Source: Minicystis rosea (GTDB lineage Bacteria > Myxococcota_A > Polyangia > Polyangiales > Polyangiaceae). From it: a stretch of 64,000 bases of DNA. Of the stretch, positions 8,066 to 15,702 are shown one piece after another. The stretch covers positions 1,516,501 to 1,580,500 of the forward strand of contig CP016211.1 of the NCBI GenBank assembly GCA_001931535.1. The letters run 5' to 3'. How positions within the stretch are numbered: position 1 is the first letter of the stretch; every line of letters starts with the position of its first letter. The notes under the pieces are model-generated. The model did not search any database, was not told the origin of the DNA, and was given only the letters and a program-made list of their open reading frames with translations. The position numbers were made by a program, and so were the translations under genes.

Positions 8066-9118
8066 TCACGCGAGGAGGTGGAGGAGCGCCACGCTCTTGC
8101 GGAAGAGCGCAGCCTTCGTGTTGTCGAGGTGGAGCTTGATGTCCGAGGGCTTGAGCTCGATCTCGGCGAGCGTCACGTCGACGCTCGCGCCCACGGTGAC
8201 CGACGCTTCCAGCCCGATGTTGACGTGGAGCGATCCGCCGATCGACACGCCGGTCTCGGCGCCGATGGTGGCGTCGTTCATCATGCCGAGGACGACCTCG
8301 TTGACGATCCCGAGGTTGACCGTGTTCTCGACGCCGTCGACCACCGTGACGCTGTCGCCCTTCGTGTACGCGTGGCTGTTGCCGTAGGTGGTGTCGTCGG
8401 TGTCGGCGTGCGTCGTGGAGATCGTCTTCGCTGCCTCGGTCGTGCTCTCCATGTTGCCCGTGACCTCGGTGGTGTCCTTGGTCTCGTCGGCGGTGGTCAC
8501 GGAGGTGATGGTCTTCGCCGTCGTGGTGGACTTCGTCTCTCCCTCGACGGTCGTCTCGTCGCTCGTGGATTTCGCGTCAGTCTTGGATGTCTTGATGTCG
8601 ACCCAGGTCTCGTCGTGGATGAGCGGGATCCGGAGCGCGGACGAGCCCGTGTACGACTCGATCTTCTTCGCCCAAGTCTTCTCGAGCACGAGCTCCGGGT
8701 TGTCGCGGAACTCTTCGCCGGGGCTCTCGGAGCCGGTCTGGCTCACGACCGCGTTGCCGTAATACTCGTCGACGTTGTCACCGTGGTAGGTGCTGTCCAC
8801 CATCCCTTTGTCGGTCTCTTCGAAGAGCATCCCGTCCATCACCTTGACGCGGCCTTTGTAGGTGATGCTGTTCTGGAGCACCTTGCCGGTCTTGGCGGTC
8901 ATGCCGGACTCGTGCTCTTGCCGGCCGTGGACGACGAGCTCGTAGTCCCCGCGGATGATCTCGATCTTGTCGCCGCCCGTCGTGGTGATCCGGTTGCCGT
9001 CGGTGTGATCGCGCCACGTGTGGTCGTCGTCCGCGGTTTTGCCGATCCGCAAATACGAGGACATGCCCGCCGCGAAATCGGGCACGTGGAGGACGCCGAA
9101 CCTGCCTTCGCCAGCCAT
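8066..9118 (-). CDS. Needle-like beta-helical protein (VgrG C-terminal-like), copy B
   Basis: 350 aa. It starts with a short segment (FGVLHVPDFAAGMSSYLRIG) and then DGNRITTTGGDKIEIIRGDY, which resembles the start of the VgrG beta-helix that is missing from the VgrG of this locus. The middle is Thr/Ser/Asp/Glu-rich with a short period (TSDETTVEGETKSTTTAKT), and the end is Gly/Val-rich beta (IGAETGVSIGGSLHVNIG). It is a close sister of the gene just upstream, with near-identical DNA over long stretches. There is a GGAG site before the ATG. My reading is that it supplies or extends the spike needle in trans; a separate structural role is equally possible. Confidence 0.65.
   Translation of the reverse strand: MAGEGRFGVLHVPDFAAGMSSYLRIGKTADDDHTWRDHTDGNRITTTGGDKIEIIRGDYELVVHGRQEHESGMTAKTGKVLQNSITYKGRVKVMDGMLFEETDKGMVDSTYHGDNVDEYYGNAVVSQTGSESPGEEFRDNPELVLEKTWAKKIESYTGSSALRIPLIHDETWVDIKTSKTDAKSTSDETTVEGETKSTTTAKTITSVTTADETKDTTEVTGNMESTTEAAKTISTTHADTDDTTYGNSHAYTKGDSVTVVDGVENTVNLGIVNEVVLGMMNDATIGAETGVSIGGSLHVNIGLEASVTVGASVDVTLAEIELKPSDIKLHLDNTKAALFRKSVALLHLLA
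8231..8690. repeat. Duplicated block, copy 1 (partner 9306-9765)
   Basis: The DNA of copy B here matches that of copy A at a constant offset of 1075 bp. Over 8231-8408 against 9306-9483 I count three mismatches in 178 bases. A second tight match lies around 8614-8680. The constant offset shows no net indel across the block, as expected for a recent tandem gene duplication or ongoing gene conversion. Confidence 0.9.
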
Positions 9119-9137
9119 GGATAGCTCCGCCGGATCT

Positions 9138-10397
9138 TCAGAAGTAGAGGTTCATCGCCGAGAGCACCTTGCGGGTGAGGGCGACCTGGGTCCTGTCGAG
9201 GTTGAGCTCGATCTTCTCGGGGCTGATCTCGATCGACGTGGACGCGTCGACCTCGAGCTTCGCGGTCAGGCTGAACGACACCTCCGCGCCGACGGTGAGG
9301 TTGAACGATCCGCCGATCGACACGCCGGTCTCGGCGCCGATGGTGGCGTCGTTCATCATGCCGAGGACGACCTCGTTGACGATTCCGAGGTTGACCGTGT
9401 TCTCGATGCCGTCGACCACCGTGACGCTGTCGCCCTTCGTGTACGAGTGGCTGTTGCCGTAGGTGGTGTCGTCGGTGTCGGCGCGCGTCGTGGAGATGAT
9501 CTTCGCCGCCGTCGTGCTGCTCTCGATGTTGCCTTTGACCGTGGTGGTGTCCTTCATCGCGTCGGCCTTCGTGATCGACGTGATGGTCTTCGCCGTCGTG
9601 GTGGACTTCGTCTCTCCCTCGACGGTCGTCTCGTCGCTCATCGACTTGGCGTTCGTCTTCGAGGTCATGACCTCGGCCCAAGTCTCTTCGTGGATGAGCG
9701 GGATCCGGAGCGCGGACGAGCCCGTGTACGACTCGATCTTCTTCGCCCAGGTTCGATCGAGGATCTCGGGATTGTCCTTCGGCACGCTCTGGATCGGGTG
9801 CGCCTTGGAGTCGTCGAGGACGTCGTCTTTGTACTCGAGCGACGAGCCCGGCGCCTCGGTGCCGGTGTAGCTCGCCTTGAGCTTGCCGTAATAATGGTCG
9901 ACGACATCACCGTGGTAGATGGTCTTGACCTGTCCTTTGACGGTGGTCTCGACCATCTTCCAGGTCCCACCGTAGTCCTCGACCCACTCGATGCTGGTGC
10001 CGCCCGCGAACGTGGCGGTGACCTCGGTGACGTGTCCTCCGGAGATGTCCCATCCGGACTCGTTGTCTCCTCGGCCCAAGACGAGGAGCTTGTAGTTCCC
10101 GGCGATGACCTCGACCTTGTCCCCGCCGGTGGTGGAGATTCGGTTGCCATCCGAGTGATCCCGCCAACCGCCCTTGGTGTGGAGCTTCGCGCTCTCGGCC
10201 TTGCGCTCGCCCGGCGGAACGAAGTCGGGGCAGCCATCCCGCTTCCGGTCGTCGTCGATGAACGCCGTGATGCGTTCCGCGAGATCGTCGCCGGCCAGCG
10301 ATCCGAGGGGCGCGGCCGCACCGAGGCGGAGGTAGGACGCCATCCCGCCGTTGAAATCGGGCACTTCGAGGTGTGCGTGCTTGCCGTCTCCAGCCAT
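9138..10397 (-). CDS. Needle-like beta-helical protein (VgrG C-terminal-like), copy A
   Basis: 419 aa from the ATG at 10397, which has GGAGG 5 nt upstream; a longer reading from 10472 lacks support. The N-terminus (HLEVPDFNGGMASYLRLG) matches copy B. An insert near residues 25-75 is unique to this copy, and DGNRISTTGGDKVEVIAGNY then resumes the similarity. The Thr-rich middle and Gly-rich end match copy B closely. It is the first gene of the cassette proper, 19 nt ahead of copy B. The family function is not known to me; needle or adaptor work with VgrG is inferred from position and sequence style. Confidence 0.65.
   Translation of the reverse strand: MAGDGKHAHLEVPDFNGGMASYLRLGAAAPLGSLAGDDLAERITAFIDDDRKRDGCPDFVPPGERKAESAKLHTKGGWRDHSDGNRISTTGGDKVEVIAGNYKLLVLGRGDNESGWDISGGHVTEVTATFAGGTSIEWVEDYGGTWKMVETTVKGQVKTIYHGDVVDHYYGKLKASYTGTEAPGSSLEYKDDVLDDSKAHPIQSVPKDNPEILDRTWAKKIESYTGSSALRIPLIHEETWAEVMTSKTNAKSMSDETTVEGETKSTTTAKTITSITKADAMKDTTTVKGNIESSTTAAKIISTTRADTDDTTYGNSHSYTKGDSVTVVDGIENTVNLGIVNEVVLGMMNDATIGAETGVSIGGSFNLTVGAEVSFSLTAKLEVDASTSIEISPEKIELNLDRTQVALTRKVLSAMNLYF
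9306..9765. repeat. Duplicated block, copy 2 (partner 8231-8690)
   Basis: This is the partner of the block at 8231-8690, inside the second needle-like gene. The similarity falls off on both sides: the 3' ends of the two genes and the region just after the N-terminus differ clearly. Confidence 0.9.
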
Positions 10398-10534
10398 CGG
10401 AGCCTCCGTTTCAGGGCCTGTCCAGAGGCATCCTAGGTCAAGTGCGGCCGGCGCTTCCAGCGAGGCCGGCACCGGAGCGGGCCGGCGGCTCGATTTGTGG
10501 TCACCCCCGAAGATGTCGTCGATGTCGGTCGATC

Positions 10535-10583
10535 TCGCTCTTCTTGGCTGCGGTGCGCGTGCGACGTCGTCGGACAGCGCCTA
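10535..10583. repeat. Partial copy of the 124-bp MITE-like repeat
   Basis: 49 bases here match 15654-15702 at 41 of 49 positions with no gap, including GTCGTCSGACAG and the terminal GCCTA. As at 15.7 kb, the outer end of the repeat forms the TAG stop of the adjacent - strand gene. A matching left end is only faintly visible near 10412 (AGGGCCTGTCC). Confidence 0.7.
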
Positions 10584-11231
10584 GCCCGGAGCCTGCCCGG
10601 GTCGCAGCCGGGCATACACTTGTGCGAGCTCCTCCAGCACCTCGGCGCCCATGTGCAGCGTGATCTGCTCCTTCTGCTCTCCCTCGCGACAGTGCAACGT
10701 CACGAGCGCCACACGATGCCGAAAGCCCTCACCGCGGTTGGACGAAGTGATCTCTTCCACCCTCCAGTCGATCGCCTCGACGAACCGGCCCTGCGCGACG
10801 ACGGTGCGCTCGAGCAGCTCGGCGCGCACGTGAGCCTTGGCCCGCTCGAAGCCGGGCAGGAGCAGCGTGCCCATCCGATCCGCGGCGTCGTCGCCGGCGA
10901 GTCGCCGTAGATCCTCGGCGAAGCGCGCGCGATCGAGGTCGATTCGGGCGGCGGCGCGGAGCACGAAACGGCAAGCTCGAATGGCGCGCGCGAGCTGGTC
11001 GTCGGCGACCGCGTGGCGCTCGGCGAAGCGAGTGAGGAGCGTCTCGATGCTCGCGGGGATGGGCTCGGGAAGCGACGGCCCGAGCGCCTCCCAGAGATGC
11101 TGTTGTGCGCCCTCGGGCAGCGCCAACAGACACAAGAGATCGGCGGCGATCCCCGGAGGCGCAGCCCCGCCGCGGAGACAGTGCAACGCGACGGGAGGCG
11201 AGGTCGGCGTGATGTTGGAGGGCTCGGCCAT
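10581..11231 (-). CDS. Protein with a C-terminal COMM-domain-like segment
   Basis: 216 aa from the ATG at 11231 (weak ribosome site; a longer reading would need a TTG at 11273). The N-terminal 140 residues are helical and Leu/Ala-rich. The last 70 residues (FVEAIDWRVEEITSSNRGEG, then VALVTLHC and ITLHMGAEVLEELAQVYARL) resemble the COMM domain of eukaryotic COMMD proteins, which has a conserved DWRVD...SSS start and a C-terminal amphipathic helix. It is 183 nt upstream of the needle/DUF2169 operon on the same strand. A role in that cassette, even as an immunity or adaptor protein, is possible but untested. Its TAG stop lies in a repeat related to the one at 15579-15702. Confidence 0.55.
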   Translation of the reverse strand: MAEPSNITPTSPPVALHCLRGGAAPPGIAADLLCLLALPEGAQQHLWEALGPSLPEPIPASIETLLTRFAERHAVADDQLARAIRACRFVLRAAARIDLDRARFAEDLRRLAGDDAADRMGTLLLPGFERAKAHVRAELLERTVVAQGRFVEAIDWRVEEITSSNRGEGFRHRVALVTLHCREGEQKEQITLHMGAEVLEELAQVYARLRPGQAPG

Positions 11232-11624
11232 GGATCTCACAGTTGGTGGGTGGGCCGAGACGCATACCACCAACGGAGGCCTTCAAGAGCGGTATCGACT
11301 GATCGAGCCCACACTGGATTGAGCACCTATGGGGGATGGCACGTTGGGCGCCATTCATCGGGCAGCAAGCTTTCGCCTGCCGCTCCGACGTTTGGTGTGC
11401 TCACGCAGCGTCGGGGGAATCAATGGGCTGTTCGCAGCGCTCGCTGCGCTGTGTGCGGTGCGCGGCCCGAGTCGAGTTGGGGAGCGATGAAGGGCCGTTC
11501 CTAACCGCATCCCGGCGCGCAGGAACGCGGTGGCCGCGTGCACTCTGTCATGGCCGCTGGAGGGGAAGATGGGGAGCGCCTCAGGCGTCGTTCGTTCCTA
11601 CGCGTTCGACGCCGCGCAGGGGGC
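11232..11624. other. Intergenic region without a supported gene
   Basis: About 390 bp between the COMM-like gene and the small lipoprotein gene, both on the - strand. The open frames here have arginine-rich, gene-unlike translations. I see no clear terminator, repeat or RNA gene. Confidence 0.5.
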
Positions 11625-11921
11625 TCAGTTGGTGCACGTGTATTGCTCGACCTTCACGTAGGATGTCGGGTAGCCGGTGCATTCGTTGTAGAGCCCGCAG
11701 GTCGTGAAGTAGCAATAGCCGACCTCGCGGGTTTTCGTGGCGTCGCTGTAGTACGTGGTGATGCGCACGATGCCCGAGCCTCCGATGGCCTGATCGGCCT
11801 CCGCGGTCTGTTCGGTGTCGTCTGCGGCCTCGCTCTCCGCCTCCGGAGCGGTGGGGACGCTGCACGCGGCCGCCAGGAGGGACACGGACATCGACGCGAT
11901 GATCATAAGAATGCTCTTCAT
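11625..11921 (-). CDS. Small secreted lipoprotein with four C-terminal cysteines
   Basis: 98 aa. It begins with a lipoprotein signal (MKSILMIIASMSVSLLAAAC), with the lipobox Cys at residue 20, followed by an acidic linker (EAADDTEQTAEADQAIGG). The mature tail has four Cys (GYCYFTTCGLYNECTGY, then YTC) in a short beta-rich stretch with TTYYSD, which faintly recalls the DUF6289 type of small myxobacterial proteins; I am not sure of that link. A good AAGGAG site precedes the ATG at 11921. Longer readings from upstream are not credible. A 16-bp palindrome lies 228 bp upstream. Confidence 0.8.
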   Translation of the reverse strand: MKSILMIIASMSVSLLAAACSVPTAPEAESEAADDTEQTAEADQAIGGSGIVRITTYYSDATKTREVGYCYFTTCGLYNECTGYPTSYVKVEQYTCTN

Positions 11922-12417
11922 GTGGGTCTCCTTGTGGACCGGCGAGACGCGCGCGACGGCGACCACCACGAGCGAGCGCTGCTCGCAGCGACGGTGTGCC
12001 TCTGGATGACCAGCGAGCCATGGAGAGCGCTCGACGGGCCGCGACGTCGTCCGCGGTCGGAGCTCGCCCTCGCAACTCGCGGACCAACCTGCACCACGTG
12101 ATTGGGCGCGGATTCTCGGTTCGATCGTCACCTGTTGAAACGCTTGCCCCGTTGCATGCAACGGCCTCGGCGTGGCACCCGACGGTCCGACGTTCCCCAC
12201 GCCGGCGATGCCGCAGCGGCAGCTTCCGCAGCGAGACCTCTTCTTGCCGAGCAACGTCGCGACCGACGTCTTCACAGGTGACGGCACGTGAGATATCGGC
12301 GTCACCGGTACGCCCTCTGCGGGCCTGTCGTCGATCGCGTCGATCGTCTGGAGTCGCCGCGAACAGCGCGCCGTCGACACATCGATTCGACGAGACGGCG
12401 GCGGCCGGCCCACTACA
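11922..12417. other. Divergent intergenic region with a long palindrome
   Basis: About 500 bp between the small lipoprotein (-) and the FHA regulator (+). Apart from the palindrome at 12149-12164 I see no gene or repeat. Promoters for both neighbours must lie here. Confidence 0.5.
12149..12164. promoter_or_regulatory. 16-bp perfect palindrome, operator-like
   Basis: CCGTTGCATGCAACGG is a perfect inverted repeat in the region shared by the divergent small-lipoprotein and FHA-regulator genes. Its core TGCATGCAAC recurs at 25953-25962, also upstream of a small Cys-rich lipoprotein gene. The binding protein is unknown. Confidence 0.5.
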
Positions 12418-13821
12418 ATGAGGCCGGTGGGAAACGAGCTGACCGAGCGAACGCCGTCCGTGGATCGCTCGCGCGGCGCGCGCATCGAGCGCTACCTGTT
12501 TTTGGTGATCGAGGGGGCCCGGCTCGATGCGGGCGGGCTGCGTGTCGCCCTGCGAGGGACCGAGTCGCTGCGGATTGGTCGCGGCGAGACGCGCGCGCTG
12601 CTCCAAGGCGAGGCGGGGGCGAGATCGCTGGAGGTCCCCGACGCGCGCATGTCGGGCACGCACGCGCGCGTCGTTCGCGAGGGCGGCGCGTTTCGTGTGG
12701 AGGACGCCGGCTCGACCAACGGTACCGTGGTCAACGGCGATCCGATCTCGTCCCATGTTCTCCGGGACGGTGACGTCATAGAGCTCGGCCAGACCCTCTT
12801 TCTCTACCGCGAGCTCGAGGAGGAAGCTTCGGCCTCCGCGCGCGATCTCGATCCGAGCGCGGCGGCGCCGCGGGAGCGCGGCCTCGCGACGCTCGTCCCC
12901 GAGTTGGCGCGACGCCTCGATCGGCTCGCGCGCCTGGCTCCCACGCCGCTCTCGATCGTGCTCCTCGGCGAGACGGGCACGGGCAAGGAGGTGCTCGCGC
13001 GCGCGATACATGCCCTGTCGCAGCGCCCAGGCCCGTTCGTCGCGGTGAACTGCGGCGCCATCCCGCAGAACCTCGTCGAGAGCCATTTGTTCGGGCACGT
13101 GCGCGGCGCCTTCTCGGGTGCTCTGCGCGACGAGCCCGGCCTCGTTCGCTCGGCCCAGTACGGCACGCTCCTGCTCGACGAGATCGGCGATCTGCCGGCG
13201 AGCGCGCAGGCGACGCTCCTTCGCGTCCTCCAGGAAGGCGAGGTGATGCCGGTCGGCAGCGCGCGGACCGCGTCGGTCGACGTCCGCGTGATCGCGGCGA
13301 CGCACCGGCCTCTCGAAGAGCTCGTCGAGCGGGGTGAGTTCCGGCGCGATCTCTACGCGCGCCTGGCGGGCTACACGTTCACGCTCGCGCCGCTGCGCGA
13401 GCGCATCGCCGACCTCGGGCTGCTCGTCGCCGCGCTCCTGTCGTCGGGCAAGATCGGCGCGCCGAACGGCCTTCGCCTGCACCGGCGGGCGGCGCGTGCG
13501 CTGCTGCTCCACGAATGGCCGATGAACGTGCGCGAGCTCGAGCAGTGCCTGCGCGCCGCGTCTGCGCTCGCGGAAGATGGCCAGATCACCGCCGAGGATC
13601 TGCCCGCCCCGATCGCCGCGGCGCTCGACGCGGCCGAGGTGGCCGACGACGACACGCCGGACGCGCAGGACGAGCAGCTCCGCCGTGAGCTCCTCGTGCA
13701 GCTCGCCGACGCGAAGGGGAACGTGAGCGAGGTCGCGCGCGCGATGGGCAAGGCGCGCCAGCAGATCCAGCGGTGGATGCGCCGGTTCGCCATCGATCCA
13801 GGCGCGTACCGCGGGAAGTAG
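12418..13821 (+). CDS. FHA-domain sigma-54 dependent transcription activator
   Basis: 467 aa. An N-terminal FHA domain (about 45-135; LRIGRGE, MSGTHARVV, STNGTVVNG) would read phosphothreonine signals. The AAA+ domain (about 150-385) has Walker A GETGTGKE, Walker B LLLDEIGD, and a GAFSGA loop in place of the usual GAFTGA that contacts sigma-54. The C-terminus has a Fis-type helix-turn-helix (GNVSEVARAMGKARQQIQRW). This layout is common in myxobacteria, where kinases act upstream. The kinase at 15.7-18.9 kb is a possible partner, by proximity only. The gene ends 35 bp before the IS element. Confidence 0.93.
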   Translation: MRPVGNELTERTPSVDRSRGARIERYLFLVIEGARLDAGGLRVALRGTESLRIGRGETRALLQGEAGARSLEVPDARMSGTHARVVREGGAFRVEDAGSTNGTVVNGDPISSHVLRDGDVIELGQTLFLYRELEEEASASARDLDPSAAAPRERGLATLVPELARRLDRLARLAPTPLSIVLLGETGTGKEVLARAIHALSQRPGPFVAVNCGAIPQNLVESHLFGHVRGAFSGALRDEPGLVRSAQYGTLLLDEIGDLPASAQATLLRVLQEGEVMPVGSARTASVDVRVIAATHRPLEELVERGEFRRDLYARLAGYTFTLAPLRERIADLGLLVAALLSSGKIGAPNGLRLHRRAARALLLHEWPMNVRELEQCLRAASALAEDGQITAEDLPAPIAAALDAAEVADDDTPDAQDEQLRRELLVQLADAKGNVSEVARAMGKARQQIQRWMRRFAIDPGAYRGK

Positions 13822-13860
13822 CCTGCGGTAGAGCCACCGCGCGAAACGCCGGTGCGCTAG

Positions 13861-15577
13861 AGCACCGAACGGGTTAAAACGGCAGCGATTCCCGATCGCT
13901 TCGCTCCTCTCGCTGCTGCGCCTCCAAATTCTGGAGCGCTGCCGCTCGACGCAAGTCGAACAGGTTCTTCCGCGCGCCCACGTAGCGTGCGCGATGCCCT
14001 TTGCGAGCAGCGATGTGGGCGAGTGCGTGCTCGACGGCGACGCGGGCACGCAGGGCGGCGCGGCCGGGAGAGGTGCCTTGGAGTCGGCGCAATCGCTTTT
14101 GCAACGGCTCGTCCTCGCTCATGAGGACCAGCCGCCCTCGGCCTGAATGTCTGTCGGTGCAGTGTGCACGCAGCGGACAGCGACCGCATGCGCGCGCGTC
14201 GAACTGCACGGTCTCGCCAGGCTCGTAGGGCTCCTCTTCGCCAGCGGGGCAGGTGATCGTCTGCGCGCGCACGTCGATCTTGAAGTCCGCCTTGGAGAAC
14301 TTGTTGCGGTTGTGGGGACGGTGTCCCCAAGGCTTGCAAAAGATCGCGCCGCCATCGCTCTGCACAGCGTCGACCAACGAGCTCGTTACGTAGGCGCGAT
14401 CGATGTGCAGCTCGGTGAGCGACAGGCCTTGTCGCTGGATGTCGGCGCCGAGCGGCGCGGCGCCTTCTTCTTCGGGCCAGTTGGCCGGCGTCACGGCGCA
14501 CGCCACGATCGCTGGAACATCCAGGTCGCGCGCGATGTGCTCCTTGTAGCCGTCGAAGCGCTTCGTCTTGCTCTTACGACCGTGCCGCATCTCCGTGTCG
14601 TGGAGTGAGATCAGCCGGTCCTCTGCGACGCCCAGACGAATCTGCACGCGCCCGCCGACCGTCTCCAGGTTCTGTGCACGGATCGTCGTCACCGCTTCGA
14701 ACAGCGAATGCAGCGGCGTCTCCACGACGTCATCGAGGTGTCGCTCCACCCAGCGCGTCAGCGATTCGACCTGCCGCTCCACGCGCGCCACGGCTTCAGC
14801 CTTCTGGCGCGGATCACTCCAGTCGATATCGAGCCCGGCCTTGATGCTCGGCGCGAGCAACAGCGGGATACCGGCTTTGCGGCAGATGTCTTCCGGATGG
14901 CGCGCAGTGATCTTCGACACGACTCGCACGATGTTTCGCGCCGCGTGACCGAGCAGGTTGATCGTGTCCTCAACCCGCCCGGCCCCGGCCAAAGGGCGGC
15001 TGTCGATGGCCACCCGTACCGCTTTCGTCAGCTGCTGCCCCTCGCTCTTGGTTGCGACCGCATCGCGCACCAGCGCCACCGTGCGCTCCAAGAGCACGCG
15101 GTCGAGCTCGTGCGCGATCATGCGCTCTCGGAAGGTCTGCAATGCGCCTTGCGAGAACGGCGGCTCCTCGACGTCCATGCAGTCGAGGACCATCTGCCAA
15201 CGCCGGTCCATGACGGAAAGCTCCACCGCGTCCGCATCCGAGGAGCCTACGTACCCCTGGAGCAGCGTCACCATGCACAGGAAAGCCGGAGGATGCGGCT
15301 CATCGCCCGCGCCGGTCTGCCGGTAGACCTCTTCGAGCTGTGCCTGGAATGCGTCGTCGAAGATGAGGTGACGCTTCTCTCGCAGGAACCCGAACAGCGT
15401 CCGCACGCGGCCCAGGCGCTTCATGATGAGCTGCTCTTTCTTCGTGATCTCGATCGGTGGCTTCCATCGCTTCACGGTGCACCTCGCACCCACCACGAGA
15501 TCATCCGGAGCGCGGGCTGTCGATCCCCATGCCGTGCAACCGGCGGAAATCGCTCGAACGGTAGGCTGATCGGCGCT
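13861..15577 (-). mobile_element. IS1182-family insertion sequence with CTAG target duplication
   Basis: About 1.7 kb. CTAG occurs at both edges (13857-13860 and 15578-15581) as a likely 4-bp target duplication. Inside it, imperfect inverted ends share AGC(A/G)CCGA at the tips and AGCGATT(C/T)CCG further in, near 13885 and 15548. A single full-length transposase fills the element. The right edge abuts the MITE-like repeat, so the element probably inserted into the CTAG at that repeat's tip. Confidence 0.8.
13874..15475 (-). CDS. IS1182-family transposase
   Basis: 533 aa from a GTG at 15475 (GAGGT 6 nt upstream); a reading from 15496 adds seven doubtful residues. The sequence has the N-terminal DUF772-type region (HLIFDDAFQAQLEEVYRQTG; LLQGYVGSSDADAVELSVMD), a DDE core (VAIDSRPLAGAG; HDTEMRHGRKSKTKRFDGYK; LHIDRAYVTS) and the C-terminal Cys-containing region (ITCPAGEE; ACGRCPLRAHC) followed by RVAVEHALAHIAARKG. 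It looks complete and could be active. Confidence 0.92.
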   Translation of the reverse strand: MKRWKPPIEITKKEQLIMKRLGRVRTLFGFLREKRHLIFDDAFQAQLEEVYRQTGAGDEPHPPAFLCMVTLLQGYVGSSDADAVELSVMDRRWQMVLDCMDVEEPPFSQGALQTFRERMIAHELDRVLLERTVALVRDAVATKSEGQQLTKAVRVAIDSRPLAGAGRVEDTINLLGHAARNIVRVVSKITARHPEDICRKAGIPLLLAPSIKAGLDIDWSDPRQKAEAVARVERQVESLTRWVERHLDDVVETPLHSLFEAVTTIRAQNLETVGGRVQIRLGVAEDRLISLHDTEMRHGRKSKTKRFDGYKEHIARDLDVPAIVACAVTPANWPEEEGAAPLGADIQRQGLSLTELHIDRAYVTSSLVDAVQSDGGAIFCKPWGHRPHNRNKFSKADFKIDVRAQTITCPAGEEEPYEPGETVQFDARACGRCPLRAHCTDRHSGRGRLVLMSEDEPLQKRLRRLQGTSPGRAALRARVAVEHALAHIAARKGHRARYVGARKNLFDLRRAAALQNLEAQQREERSDRESLPF

Positions 15578-15578
15578 C

Positions 15579-15702
15579 TAGGCTCTGTCTGACGACTGCT
15601 GCGTGCCCCGCATCGTCGGTCGAGCTCGCTCGAAATACGAGAGTATTCCTCGCTCGCTCTCCCTAGCTGCGTTGCGCTCGCGACGTCGTCCGACAGAGCC
15701 TA
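15579..15702. repeat. 124-bp MITE-like element with 18-bp inverted ends
   Basis: TAGGCTCTGTCTGACGAC at 15579-15596 is the inverted copy, with one mismatch, of GTCGTCCGACAGAGCCTA at 15685-15702. The inner part has no coding capacity. The right tip provides the TAG stop codon of the kinase gene. A partial relative is at 10535-10583. The IS1182 element abuts the left tip. It could be a non-autonomous transposable element or a REP-like unit that accompanies gene ends. Confidence 0.75.

Noticed and set aside
5743..8139. 798-codon + strand frame opposite the DUF2169 gene
   Set aside because: Shadow of the pentapeptide/DUF2169 gene; its repetitive look comes from the pentapeptide code read backwards.
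11581..14049. 822-codon - strand frame opposite the FHA activator
   Set aside because: Arg/Ala-rich, no domain, and covers both the real activator and a real lipoprotein gene.
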